Origin: Propionibacteriaceae bacterium | GTDB lineage: Bacteria; Actinomycetota; Actinomycetes; Propionibacteriales; Propionibacteriaceae | Length of the DNA: 8,382 nucleotides | Direction: 5' to 3' | NCBI GenBank assembly: GCA_031254155.1 | Contig: JAIRVA010000029.1 | Span: 1 to 8,382 of the forward strand | In this document: positions 1 through 5,630 of the stretch, piece after piece | How positions within the stretch are numbered: position 1 is the first letter of the stretch | How the letters are laid out: each line of letters begins with the position of its first letter | Notes under the pieces: model-generated | The model's database searches: none | What the model saw: only the letters and a program-made list of their open reading frames with translations | Told to the model about the DNA's origin: nothing | Translations under genes and position numbers: made by a program

Positions 1-446
1 TGCACTCACCGGTCTACTCCCACATCGTCTACGACATCGTTCCCGGCGAGTCCCAGGTCGTCCATCACCCCGATGTCCTCATCATCGAGGGTCTCAACGT
101 ACTCCAGCCGGCGCGTCGGCGCTCGGGCGGCGGGATGGGACCGGCGGTGTCAGACTTCTTCGACTTTTCGGTGTACGTGGACGCACCCGAGCCGGCCATC
201 AAACAGTGGTTCCTGGACCGCTTCCGCAAGCTGCGGAAGACCGCCTTCACCGACCCCCAGTCCTACTTCCGGCAGTACGCGCACCTCGAGTCCGACGAGG
301 CGGTCCGCATGGCCTCGGACATCTGGGACACCACCAACGGACCCAACCTGATCCGCAACATCCAGCCCACCCGCGACCGCGCCACGGTCGTCATCGGCAA
401 GGGGCCCAATCACGACATCGACTGGATCCGCCTCCGGAAAGTTTAG
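1..446 (+). CDS. coaA: Pantothenate kinase, type I (3' part; start lies left of the window)
   Basis: The enzyme phosphorylates pantothenate with ATP in the cytosol, the first and usually rate-limiting step of coenzyme A synthesis. The frame is open from base 3 to the TAG at 444-446, giving the last 147 residues of a protein that is usually about 310-330 residues. The P-loop half is therefore outside the window. The family core is visible: HPDVLIIEGLNVLQ near visible residues 22-35, then SDFFDFSVYVDAP, then a helix with WFLDRFRKLR and SYFRQYAHL, and finally the C-terminal segment TNGPNLIRNIQPTRDRATVV. These match CoaA rather than the unrelated type III CoaX. The gene converges on glmM, with only 22 bases between the two stop codons. 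No frameshift or internal stop is seen. Identification is by recalled family sequence, not a database search. Confidence 0.95.
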   Translation, partial: HSPVYSHIVYDIVPGESQVVHHPDVLIIEGLNVLQPARRRSGGGMGPAVSDFFDFSVYVDAPEPAIKQWFLDRFRKLRKTAFTDPQSYFRQYAHLESDEAVRMASDIWDTTNGPNLIRNIQPTRDRATVVIGKGPNHDIDWIRLRKV

Positions 447-471
447 GGAAACTTAGATTTGCGAAAGTCTA
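438..471. terminator. Possible weak bidirectional terminator between coaA and glmM
   Basis: Two AT-rich inverted repeats lie back to back at the convergent junction. The first is AAGTTT (439-444), loop AGGG, AAACTT (449-454). The second pairs TAGATTT (454-460) with AAAGTCTA (464-471) around GCG, with one bulged G. The two share base 454, so they cannot both form completely. They overlap the stop codons of both genes. AT-rich stems are unusual in this GC-rich DNA, which is why I list them. The stems are weak and no proper U-run follows on either strand, so this is only a candidate. Confidence 0.25.
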
Positions 472-1833
472 CGCCGGCTTAACCGGCCCGAGGGCCAGCC
501 GGACCCGCACGACCTCGGCGAGCCCCTCGGCGACCTCGCGGGCCCGGTCCTCGGTGTCGGCTTCCACCATGACCCGGACGACCGGTTCGGTCCCCGACGG
601 CCGCAGGACGACCCGCCCCGCACCTTTGAGTGCCGTCTCGGCGGCGGCCACCGCCCGGACGACACCCTGGTCGAGGTTCGTCCGCCCGCGGTCGACGTTA
701 CCGACGTTGATGATGACCTGTGGGAGCCGCTTCATGACCGCACCCAGTTCCGCCAGCGGTTGACCGGTCTGGACAACCCGCGCGGCCACGTGGAGGCCCG
801 TCAGCGTGCCATCGCCCGTCGTCGCAAACTCGTTCATCACGACGTGGCCGGACTGTTCGCCGCCCAGCGTGAACCCGTTGGCGTTCATCGACTCCACCAC
901 GTACCGGTCCCCGACCTTCGTGGTGTCGACGTTGATCCCGTGCGCCTTCATGGCGCGGAAGAACCCGAGATTGCTCATGACCGTCGCCACCACAGTGTCC
1001 TGGTGCAACCGGCCCTCGTCCTTCATCGCGAGCGCCAGGATCGCGAGGATCTGGTCGCCGTCGACGACCCGGCCATTGGCGTCAACCGCGATGCACCGGT
1101 CGGCGTCACCGTCGAGCCCGATCCCGAGGTCGGCCCCGCAGGAGATCACCTCGAGCTGCAACGCCTCGATGTGCGTCGAGCCGCAGTTGTCGTTGATGTT
1201 GAGACCGTTGGGCTTGTTGTGAATGGCCGTGACGCTGGCCCCGGCCTGCATGAAGGCCTTCACGGCCGTCCGGGAAGCGGCCCCGTTCGCCGGGTCGAGG
1301 ACGATCTTCAGGCCCTCCAGCGGACGGTCGGCTTTCAGCGAGGCGAGCAGGTGGCTGACGTAGCGGTCCACCAGTTCCGGGTTATCCGTCACCCGGCCCA
1401 CACCGTCGCCGGTCGGGCGGACCCACTCCTTGTCGAGCTCCTCTTCGATCAGGTCCTCGACATCGTCGGGCAGCTTGACACCGCCCGGCCCGAAGAACTT
1501 GATCCCGTTGTCCGGCATCGGATTGTGGGAAGCCGAGAGCATGACGCCGAAGTCGACGCCCAACTCGGTGACGAGGAAGGCCAACCCCGGCGTCGGCACA
1601 ATCCCGACCCGCATGACATCAACCCCGGCACTTGCGAGGCCCGCCACGACAGCGGCTTCGAGAAACTCGCCGGACGCGCGGGGGTCACGGCCGACGACGG
1701 CACGCAACCGGACGCCCGGATCGGCTTCGCCGAGCACGTGGGCCGCGGCAATCGACAACTCCAGCGCCAACTCCGCCGTCAGGTCGGCGTTGGCGCGGCC
1801 GCGGACACCGTCCGTACCAAACAGGCGAGCCAT
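469..1833 (-). CDS. glmM: Phosphoglucosamine mutase GlmM
   Basis: GlmM converts glucosamine-6-phosphate to glucosamine-1-phosphate in the cytosol, on the route to UDP-GlcNAc for peptidoglycan and other cell-wall glycans. The 454-residue protein has the normal family length and all four active-site regions: the N-terminal RLFGTDGVRG; the phosphoserine loop SASHNP, with the catalytic Ser at residue 102; the Mg-binding DGDADR at 241-246; the sugar-binding GGEQSGH at 324-330; and the C-terminal phosphate-binding RPSGTEP at 411-417. The ATG start shares one base with the rpsI stop codon (TGATG on the coding strand). No strong ribosome-binding site precedes it, so translational coupling to rpsI is likely. 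It is the last gene of the rplM-rpsI-glmM operon and converges on coaA. Confidence 0.98.
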   Translation of the reverse strand: MARLFGTDGVRGRANADLTAELALELSIAAAHVLGEADPGVRLRAVVGRDPRASGEFLEAAVVAGLASAGVDVMRVGIVPTPGLAFLVTELGVDFGVMLSASHNPMPDNGIKFFGPGGVKLPDDVEDLIEEELDKEWVRPTGDGVGRVTDNPELVDRYVSHLLASLKADRPLEGLKIVLDPANGAASRTAVKAFMQAGASVTAIHNKPNGLNINDNCGSTHIEALQLEVISCGADLGIGLDGDADRCIAVDANGRVVDGDQILAILALAMKDEGRLHQDTVVATVMSNLGFFRAMKAHGINVDTTKVGDRYVVESMNANGFTLGGEQSGHVVMNEFATTGDGTLTGLHVAARVVQTGQPLAELGAVMKRLPQVIINVGNVDRGRTNLDQGVVRAVAAAETALKGAGRVVLRPSGTEPVVRVMVEADTEDRAREVAEGLAEVVRVRLALGPVKPA

Positions 1834-2360
1834 CAGCGCTTCGAGTACTGCGGTGCCTTACGCGCCTTCTTGAGGCCAGCCTTCTTGCGCTCTTTGACGC
1901 GCGCATCGCGGGTCAGCATGCCGGCCTTCTTCAAGCCCGGACGCGACGCCTCGGCGTCGGCCTCGTTGAGGGCCCGGGCGATCCCGAGCCGGAGCGCGCC
2001 GGCCTGGCCGGAGACGCCGCCACCGCTGATGAGCGCGATCACGTCGTACGATCCCGCGACATCGGCCGTGATGAGCGGCTCGGACACCTCCTGCTGGTGC
2101 AGCTTGTTGGGGAAATAGTCATCCAGGGTGCGCTTGTTGATGCTCCACTGGCCGTTCCCCGGGATGAGCCGGACGCGGGCGATCGCCTCCTTGCGGCGAC
2201 CAGTGCCGCGGGAGTTCTGGATCACCGCCGGACGACCCGTCCGTTCGGCCGACTTTGTCTCCTCGGCGCGGTAGGCAATCTCGCGATTCTGCTCATCGAC
2301 AAAGGCTTCTGGCATCTCGTCCGCGGCGGTCTCGACGGGAGCAACTTGCGTTTCAGACAC
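1833..2360 (-). CDS. rpsI: 30S ribosomal protein S9
   Basis: S9 is a small-subunit head protein whose C-terminal tail reaches the P-site tRNA. The 175-residue product has the S9 core from about residue 51 (RGTGRRKEAIARVRL), then GGGVSGQAGALRLGIARAL and the canonical basic end KAPQYSKR. The first 50 residues are an acidic Ala/Glu-rich extension absent from the roughly 130-residue E. coli protein but common in actinobacterial S9. I chose the GTG at 2358-2360 as the start because GAGAGG (2368-2373) lies 7 nt upstream of it. A GTG five codons further upstream (2373-2375) would overlap the rplM stop and has no such site. The gene follows rplM by 11 nt and overlaps the glmM start codon by one base. 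Confidence 0.96.
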   Translation of the reverse strand: MSETQVAPVETAADEMPEAFVDEQNREIAYRAEETKSAERTGRPAVIQNSRGTGRRKEAIARVRLIPGNGQWSINKRTLDDYFPNKLHQQEVSEPLITADVAGSYDVIALISGGGVSGQAGALRLGIARALNEADAEASRPGLKKAGMLTRDARVKERKKAGLKKARKAPQYSKR

Positions 2361-2367
2361 TGATGGA

Positions 2368-2373
2368 CCTCTC
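2368..2373 (-). promoter_or_regulatory. Ribosome-binding site of rpsI, overlapping the rplM stop codon
   Basis: GAGAGG on the coding strand sits 7 nt before the rpsI GTG at 2360. Its first two bases are the last two of the rplM TGA stop (2372-2374), so a ribosome ending rplM covers the rpsI start site. This site decides the rpsI start. Confidence 0.75.
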
Positions 2374-2815
2374 ACTGGGTGACTTGGGTGATCTGGAAGG
2401 GCTGGGGCTTCTGGGCCGCGTGCGGGTGCTCGGCACCCGAGTAGACCTTGAGCTTGCCGATGAGCTGACGGCTCAACTTATTCTTGGGCAGCATGCCCCA
2501 CACGGCGCGTTCCACGGCCTTCCGCGGGTCGGTCGCCAGCAGGTCGCCGTACGACACCGAGCGGAGACCGCCCGGATAGCCGGAGTGGCGGTAGGCCAGC
2601 TTGCCGGTGGTCTTCTTGCCGGTCAACGCGATTTTGTCGGCGTTGACGACAACGACGAAGTCACCCGTGTCGATGTGGCGGGCAAACTGGGGCTTGTTCT
2701 TTCCCCGGAGCAGGTTGGCCACCGTCACAGCGAGACGGCCGAGCACCACGTTTTCGGCGTCAATGACGAGCCAGTTCCGGGTAATCTCCCCCGGCTTGGG
2801 ACTATAGGTAGGCAC
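2372..2815 (-). CDS. rplM: 50S ribosomal protein L13
   Basis: L13 is an early-assembling large-subunit protein. The sequence has the actinobacterial opening PTYSPKPGEITRNW, then VIDAENVVLGRLA, KTTGKLAYRHSGYPGG, and the family signature GMLPKNKLSRQLIGKLKVYSG near residues 107-127. I chose the GTG at 2813-2815 (147 residues, the usual actinobacterial length) because GGAAG (2825-2829) lies 9 nt upstream. The ATG at 2822-2824 in the same frame would give 150 residues, but GGAAG would directly touch it with no spacing. It is the first gene of the rplM-rpsI-glmM operon, transcribed from the promoter at 2904-2933. Confidence 0.97.
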   Translation of the reverse strand: MPTYSPKPGEITRNWLVIDAENVVLGRLAVTVANLLRGKNKPQFARHIDTGDFVVVVNADKIALTGKKTTGKLAYRHSGYPGGLRSVSYGDLLATDPRKAVERAVWGMLPKNKLSRQLIGKLKVYSGAEHPHAAQKPQPFQITQVTQ

Positions 2816-2858
2816 TTCGACCATCTTCCATCACTAGCGAACGTACGGAATTCACGCA

Positions 2859-2894
2859 TTGCGAAGCACCCACATGGGTGACCCCACTGCGCAA
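2859..2894 (-). promoter_or_regulatory. Potential stem-loop in the rplM leader
   Basis: The predicted 5' untranslated region of the rplM operon can fold. An outer stem pairs TTGCG with CGCAA (2859-2863 with 2890-2894), enclosing an inner inverted repeat CACCCA/TGGGTG (2867-2872 and 2875-2880). The inner loop is only 2 nt, so in RNA the stem would open to about 5 base pairs. L13-S9 leaders are known autoregulatory sites in some other bacteria. I do not recognise this as one of those named structures, so the regulatory role is inference. Confidence 0.3.
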
Positions 2895-2903
2895 CGGCGT
2901 CCA

Positions 2904-2933
2904 ACTCTACCCTTTTTACCGCGGTGCGGTCAA
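2904..2933 (-). promoter_or_regulatory. Sigma70-type promoter of the rplM-rpsI-glmM operon
   Basis: Reading the minus strand, TTGACC (2928-2933) is an excellent -35 element. It is followed after an 18-nt spacer by TAGAGT (2904-2909) as the -10. Transcription would start near 2897, leaving a leader of about 80 nt before the rplM start. The position just upstream of a ribosomal protein operon and the good match to the principal actinobacterial sigma consensus support the call. Confidence 0.72.
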
Positions 2934-2957
2934 AGCGAGGGTTTCGGTGGTACCGAC

Positions 2958-2997
2958 TTATGCACAAGGCGACGCGAACACGACAATTCTATCCACA
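2958..2997 (+). promoter_or_regulatory. Two DnaA-box-like 9-mers in direct repeat
   Basis: TTATGCACA at 2958-2966 matches the classical TTATNCACA DnaA box exactly. CTATCCACA at 2989-2997 differs from TTATCCACA only in its first base. Both have the same orientation and start 31 bp apart, about three helical turns, so bound protein would lie on one face of the DNA. They lie between the rplM promoter and the M23 gene. Two boxes do not make an origin; a DnaA regulatory or titration site, or coincidence, are the alternatives. Confidence 0.35.
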
Positions 2998-3001
2998 ACC
3001 G

Positions 3002-3027
3002 GGAACTCTTTGCTCACTTGACCGGTC
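3002..3027 (+). promoter_or_regulatory. Weak candidate ECF-sigma promoter of the M23 gene
   Basis: GGAAC at 3002-3006 resembles the -35 of extracytoplasmic-function sigma promoters of the SigE type. A GTC at 3025-3027, 18 nt further on, could be the -10 core. Transcription would then begin close to the ATG at 3037, giving a leaderless or nearly leaderless message, which would fit the absence of a clear ribosome-binding site. No good sigma70 pair is seen here: TTGACC at 3018-3023 has no -10 at the right distance. The motifs are short, so this is tentative. Confidence 0.2.
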
Positions 3028-3036
3028 GCGGGCGAC

Positions 3037-3984
3037 ATGGTCATCGGTATGAAGAAACTGCTGCTCGTCGCCGCCTCGGTGGCCCTGTCGCTCATCGTCC
3101 CTCCCCCCGCCCAAGCGGCGGACCGGGCGGTGGCGCCACTGTTGGGCGATGTCACGCGCGAGTTCGATGCGCCCGACCCCGACTGGCTGCCCGGACACCG
3201 CGGTGTTGACATCGTCGGCGCGTCGGGCGCCACCATCGTCGCCCCGCTGGCCGGGGTGGTGTCGTTCGCGGGGACGGTCGCCGGGCACGGCGTGGTCAGC
3301 GTCAACCACGGTGAGTTCACCACCACGTACGAGCCGGTGGCGTCCAGCCTGCGCGCCGGGGCGCCGGTCGCGGCCGGCGATCCCATCGGGGTGCTGCAAG
3401 CCGGTCACGCGCCCTGTCCAGGCGAGGCGTGCCTCCACTGGGGGCTCAAGGCAGGCGAGACCTACCGCGACCCCCTCAGTCTGTTGGGCGCCGGTCCGAT
3501 CCGCCTGATCAGCGCCCAGTCGCTGGAGGCGGTCCGTGAGCACGCCGCCGCCCTGGCCCGGTCCGGCGCCGCGGGCGGGGTCAGCGCCGCCGGACTCATC
3601 GCCCCGACGACGGGCGTCATCAGCTCGGGGTACGGGCTGCGCCTCCACCCGATCTACGGGACGTGGAAGTTCCACGACGGGCTCGACATCGCCGCCGCGT
3701 GCGGGACCCCCATCGTGGCCGCGGCCGCCGGAACCGTCGCCCTGTCGTCGTACTCATCCGGCTACGGGAACCGTCTGGTCATCGATCACGGCACGGTCGG
3801 CGGGCACACCCTGCGGACGTCGTACAACCACGCCCAGGGCTACGGCGTCCGCGTGGGTACGACGGTCGCCCAGGGCCAGGTGATCGGCTGGGTGGGTACG
3901 ACGGGCGCCTCCACCGGCTGCCACCTCCACTTCCAGACCTGGGTGGACGGCAGCCTCACCGACCCCCAACCCTTGTTGCCATGA
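3037..3984 (+). CDS. Secreted protein with two M23 (LytM) peptidase domains, the first degenerate
   Basis: M23 enzymes are zinc endopeptidases that cut peptidoglycan cross-bridges or stem peptides outside the membrane. The 315-residue product begins with a signal peptide (KK, a hydrophobic run, and a likely cleavage after AQA near residue 27). Domain 1, about residues 40-150, keeps the zinc ligands H54, D58 and H134. It has C-L-H (132-134) instead of H-x-H and Y-E-P at 98-100 where a catalytic His is expected, so it probably lacks activity. Domain 2, about 185-315, is complete: H213, D217, H265 in YNHA, and H296/H298 in CHLHF. No Pro-rich or coiled-coil linker separates them. The ATG at 3037 and another at 3049 (MKKLLL) are both possible starts; neither has a good ribosome-binding site. 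The gene is divergent from rplM and convergent with the recombinase gene. M23 genes beside xerC are common in actinobacteria. Confidence 0.9.
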   Translation: MVIGMKKLLLVAASVALSLIVPPPAQAADRAVAPLLGDVTREFDAPDPDWLPGHRGVDIVGASGATIVAPLAGVVSFAGTVAGHGVVSVNHGEFTTTYEPVASSLRAGAPVAAGDPIGVLQAGHAPCPGEACLHWGLKAGETYRDPLSLLGAGPIRLISAQSLEAVREHAAALARSGAAGGVSAAGLIAPTTGVISSGYGLRLHPIYGTWKFHDGLDIAAACGTPIVAAAAGTVALSSYSSGYGNRLVIDHGTVGGHTLRTSYNHAQGYGVRVGTTVAQGQVIGWVGTTGASTGCHLHFQTWVDGSLTDPQPLLP

Positions 3985-4035
3985 TAACCCTGGTGGGACG
4001 AGCGGCGCATGATCGTATGGCTTGGAATTAGCCGT

Positions 4036-4947
4036 CTAGGCCCGGGGGTGGGCCTGCTCGAAGACGGCCCGCAGACGCTCGGAGGTGACGTGGGTGTAGA
4101 TCTGGGTGGTGGTGATGGAGGCGTGGCCGAGGACCTCCTGGACGCTGCGGAGGTCGGCACCACCCTCGAGAAGGTGGGTCGCCATCGCGTGTCGTAGCCC
4201 GTGGGGTCCAAGGTCGGGGGCGCCGTCGACAAGCCCGAGACTACGGTGGACGATCCGCCGGACGACCCGTTGGTCGAGACGAGCGCCCAGTCGTTCACCG
4301 ATGAAGAGGGCGTCGCCGCTGCGGGGCGTGACGAGTTCGTGACGGTACGTGAGCCAGCGGTCGACCGCCCGTTCGGCGGGTACCCCGATCGGGACCGCCC
4401 GCTCCTTGTCACCCTTGCCGACGACCCGGACCAGGCCCCGGCCCCGGTCCAGCGAGCCGAGGTTGAGCCCGGTGAGTTCGAAGACCCGCAGCCCGGTCGC
4501 GTACAGGGTCTCCATGATCGCCAGGTCACGGTAGGCAACGGGCGTGCCCGTCTCCCCGGCCACGGCCGCCACCGCGTCCATGAGGTCCCGCGCCTCGCCC
4601 TGCGTGATGGTCACGGGCAGCCGTTTCGGTACCTTGACCGACTTGAGTCCGCGGCTCGGATCGGCGGCCGCGTACCCCTCCGCCACCAGCCAGCCAAAAT
4701 AGCGCTTCACCGCCGAGACCCGCCGGGCGACGGTCGCCCGGGCCAGGCCCGCGTCCGACATCGCCGCCAGCCAGCCCCGGATGTCTCCCAAGGCCACGGG
4801 TCCGGCCGGATCGTACCCCCGGCCAGCGAGGAACTCCCCGAACTGGGTCAGGTCGGCGCGGTACGACGCCCGGGTCCGCGGCGAGTACCGGACGGCGAGC
4901 CACGAGTCAAACTCGTCCAGGTACAGCAAGGGGATGGCGGTCGGCAC
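4036..4947 (-). CDS. xerC: Tyrosine recombinase, XerC-like
   Basis: XerC works with XerD at the chromosomal dif site to resolve chromosome dimers before division. With the GTG start at 4945-4947 the protein has 303 residues, the usual Xer length. It has an N-terminal SAM-like DNA-binding domain (about 9-90, with YSPRTRASYRADL) and a C-terminal catalytic domain with every active-site residue: R154 (ATGLRVFEL), K178 (GKGDKER), H249 and R252 (HGLRH), H275 (LGHAS) and Y284 (QIYTHV), ending in the typical AHPRA. XerC rather than XerD is judged from the C-terminal wording and the M23 neighbour and is not certain. The frame stays open to 5025, but that would run through the def promoter and would be too long. 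No clear ribosome-binding site is seen before the chosen GTG, so the start is uncertain. Confidence 0.88.
   Translation of the reverse strand: MPTAIPLLYLDEFDSWLAVRYSPRTRASYRADLTQFGEFLAGRGYDPAGPVALGDIRGWLAAMSDAGLARATVARRVSAVKRYFGWLVAEGYAAADPSRGLKSVKVPKRLPVTITQGEARDLMDAVAAVAGETGTPVAYRDLAIMETLYATGLRVFELTGLNLGSLDRGRGLVRVVGKGDKERAVPIGVPAERAVDRWLTYRHELVTPRSGDALFIGERLGARLDQRVVRRIVHRSLGLVDGAPDLGPHGLRHAMATHLLEGGADLRSVQEVLGHASITTTQIYTHVTSERLRAVFEQAHPRA
4038..4055 (-). terminator. Possible hairpin terminator at the end of xerC
   Basis: A perfect 6-bp GC-rich stem, AGGCCC (4038-4043) with GGGCCT (4050-4055) around a 6-nt loop, starts inside the last codons of xerC and touches its TAG stop (4036-4038). 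There is no U-run after it. The stem is built from the conserved AHPRA codons, so it may be a by-product of the coding sequence. Confidence 0.25.
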
Positions 4948-4998
4948 ACCACCAGAATGCCGTACCCGCCCTTGCCAATGCACTTTCGCCACGCGGGG

Positions 4999-5004
4999 TA
5001 TGAT
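4999..5004 (+). promoter_or_regulatory. -10 element of the def promoter
   Basis: TATGAT is a near-consensus -10 element and an AT-rich island in GC-rich DNA, 24 nt before the def start codon. No -35 stands at the ideal distance: TTGCCA at 4972-4977 is 21 nt away. Transcription would start near 5011, leaving a leader of about 17 nt that just holds the ribosome-binding site. Confidence 0.6.
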
Positions 5005-5016
5005 CGTTAACCGACG

Positions 5017-5022
5017 AAAGGA
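5017..5022 (+). promoter_or_regulatory. Ribosome-binding site of def
   Basis: AAAGGA lies 5 nt before the ATG at 5028 and fixes the def start. Confidence 0.8.
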
Positions 5023-5027
5023 CACAC

Positions 5028-5624
5028 ATGACCGAACTCAGGGACCTGATCACGAACGGGCAGCTCCGGCGCATCACGCGGTGGGGAGAGCCGGTCATGC
5101 ACGCCCCGACCCGTCCGGTCACCGACTTCGACGATGACCTCGCAACGCTGCTGCGCGACATGTTCGCCACGATGGCGGCGGCGGAGGGCGTCGGTCTGGC
5201 GGCCCCCCAGGTCGGCGACGACCGGGCGCTGTTCGTCTACCACTGCCCCGACGCGGACGACAAGATCCACACGGGCGTCATGATCAACCCCGTGGTCACC
5301 CTGCCCGACGGCCGTGACCGCAACCTCGAGAGCGAGGACGAGGGCTGCCTCTCGCTGCCCGGCGCCTACTCCCCCCTCGCCCGCCCGGACCACGCCGTCT
5401 GCCGCGGCCTGGATCACAACGGCGACCCGGTCGAGATCGTCGGTACGGGGCTCCTGGCGCGCTGCCTGCAACACGAGACCGACCACCTGAGCGGCGTCGT
5501 TTTCGGCGACCGCCTGTCGGACCGCTCGCGCCGGCGGTTGTACGGCGACCACGAAGCGCTCGCGTACCGCTACCCGGACGACTGGCCCGTCACCCCCAAG
5601 GGCGAGTTCGACCCCACCCGCTGA
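5028..5624 (+). CDS. def: Peptide deformylase
   Basis: Def removes the formyl group from the N-terminal methionine of nascent proteins at the ribosome exit, a metal-dependent reaction. The 198-residue protein has the three family motifs: motif I GVGLAAPQVG (54-63), motif II EGCLSLPG (105-112) with the metal ligand C107, and motif III QHETDHLSG (148-156) with ligands H149 and H153 and the catalytic E150. Thr replaces the more usual Ile in HEIDH, a substitution I regard as normal in actinobacterial deformylases. There is a C-terminal extension of about 30 residues beyond the core. The gene stands alone: it is divergent from xerC and ends 6 bp from the convergent ABC ATPase gene. No fmt or priA, common def partners elsewhere, is present. 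Confidence 0.97.
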   Translation: MTELRDLITNGQLRRITRWGEPVMHAPTRPVTDFDDDLATLLRDMFATMAAAEGVGLAAPQVGDDRALFVYHCPDADDKIHTGVMINPVVTLPDGRDRNLESEDEGCLSLPGAYSPLARPDHAVCRGLDHNGDPVEIVGTGLLARCLQHETDHLSGVVFGDRLSDRSRRRLYGDHEALAYRYPDDWPVTPKGEFDPTR

Positions 5625-5630
5625 CCGAGA

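Noticed and set aside
760..2118. A 452-codon open frame on the plus strand across glmM and part of rpsI
   Set aside because: It is antisense to two well-identified genes, has a composition typical of GC-rich shadow frames (many R, P, G, D, V, H), and resembles no protein I know.
1632..2363. A 243-codon plus-strand frame across the rpsI-glmM junction
   Set aside because: It is a shadow frame opposite rpsI and glmM, with no ribosome-binding site and low-information Arg/Gly/Leu-rich sequence.
2958..2997. A replication origin at the DnaA-like boxes
   Set aside because: Only two boxes are present, with no AT-rich unwinding region and no dnaA or dnaN nearby. The gene neighbourhood is not that of an actinobacterial oriC.
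4948..5025. A 26-codon upstream extension of xerC
   Set aside because: It would cover the def -10 element and ribosome-binding site and make the protein longer than the family. The extra residues do not resemble a Xer N-terminus.
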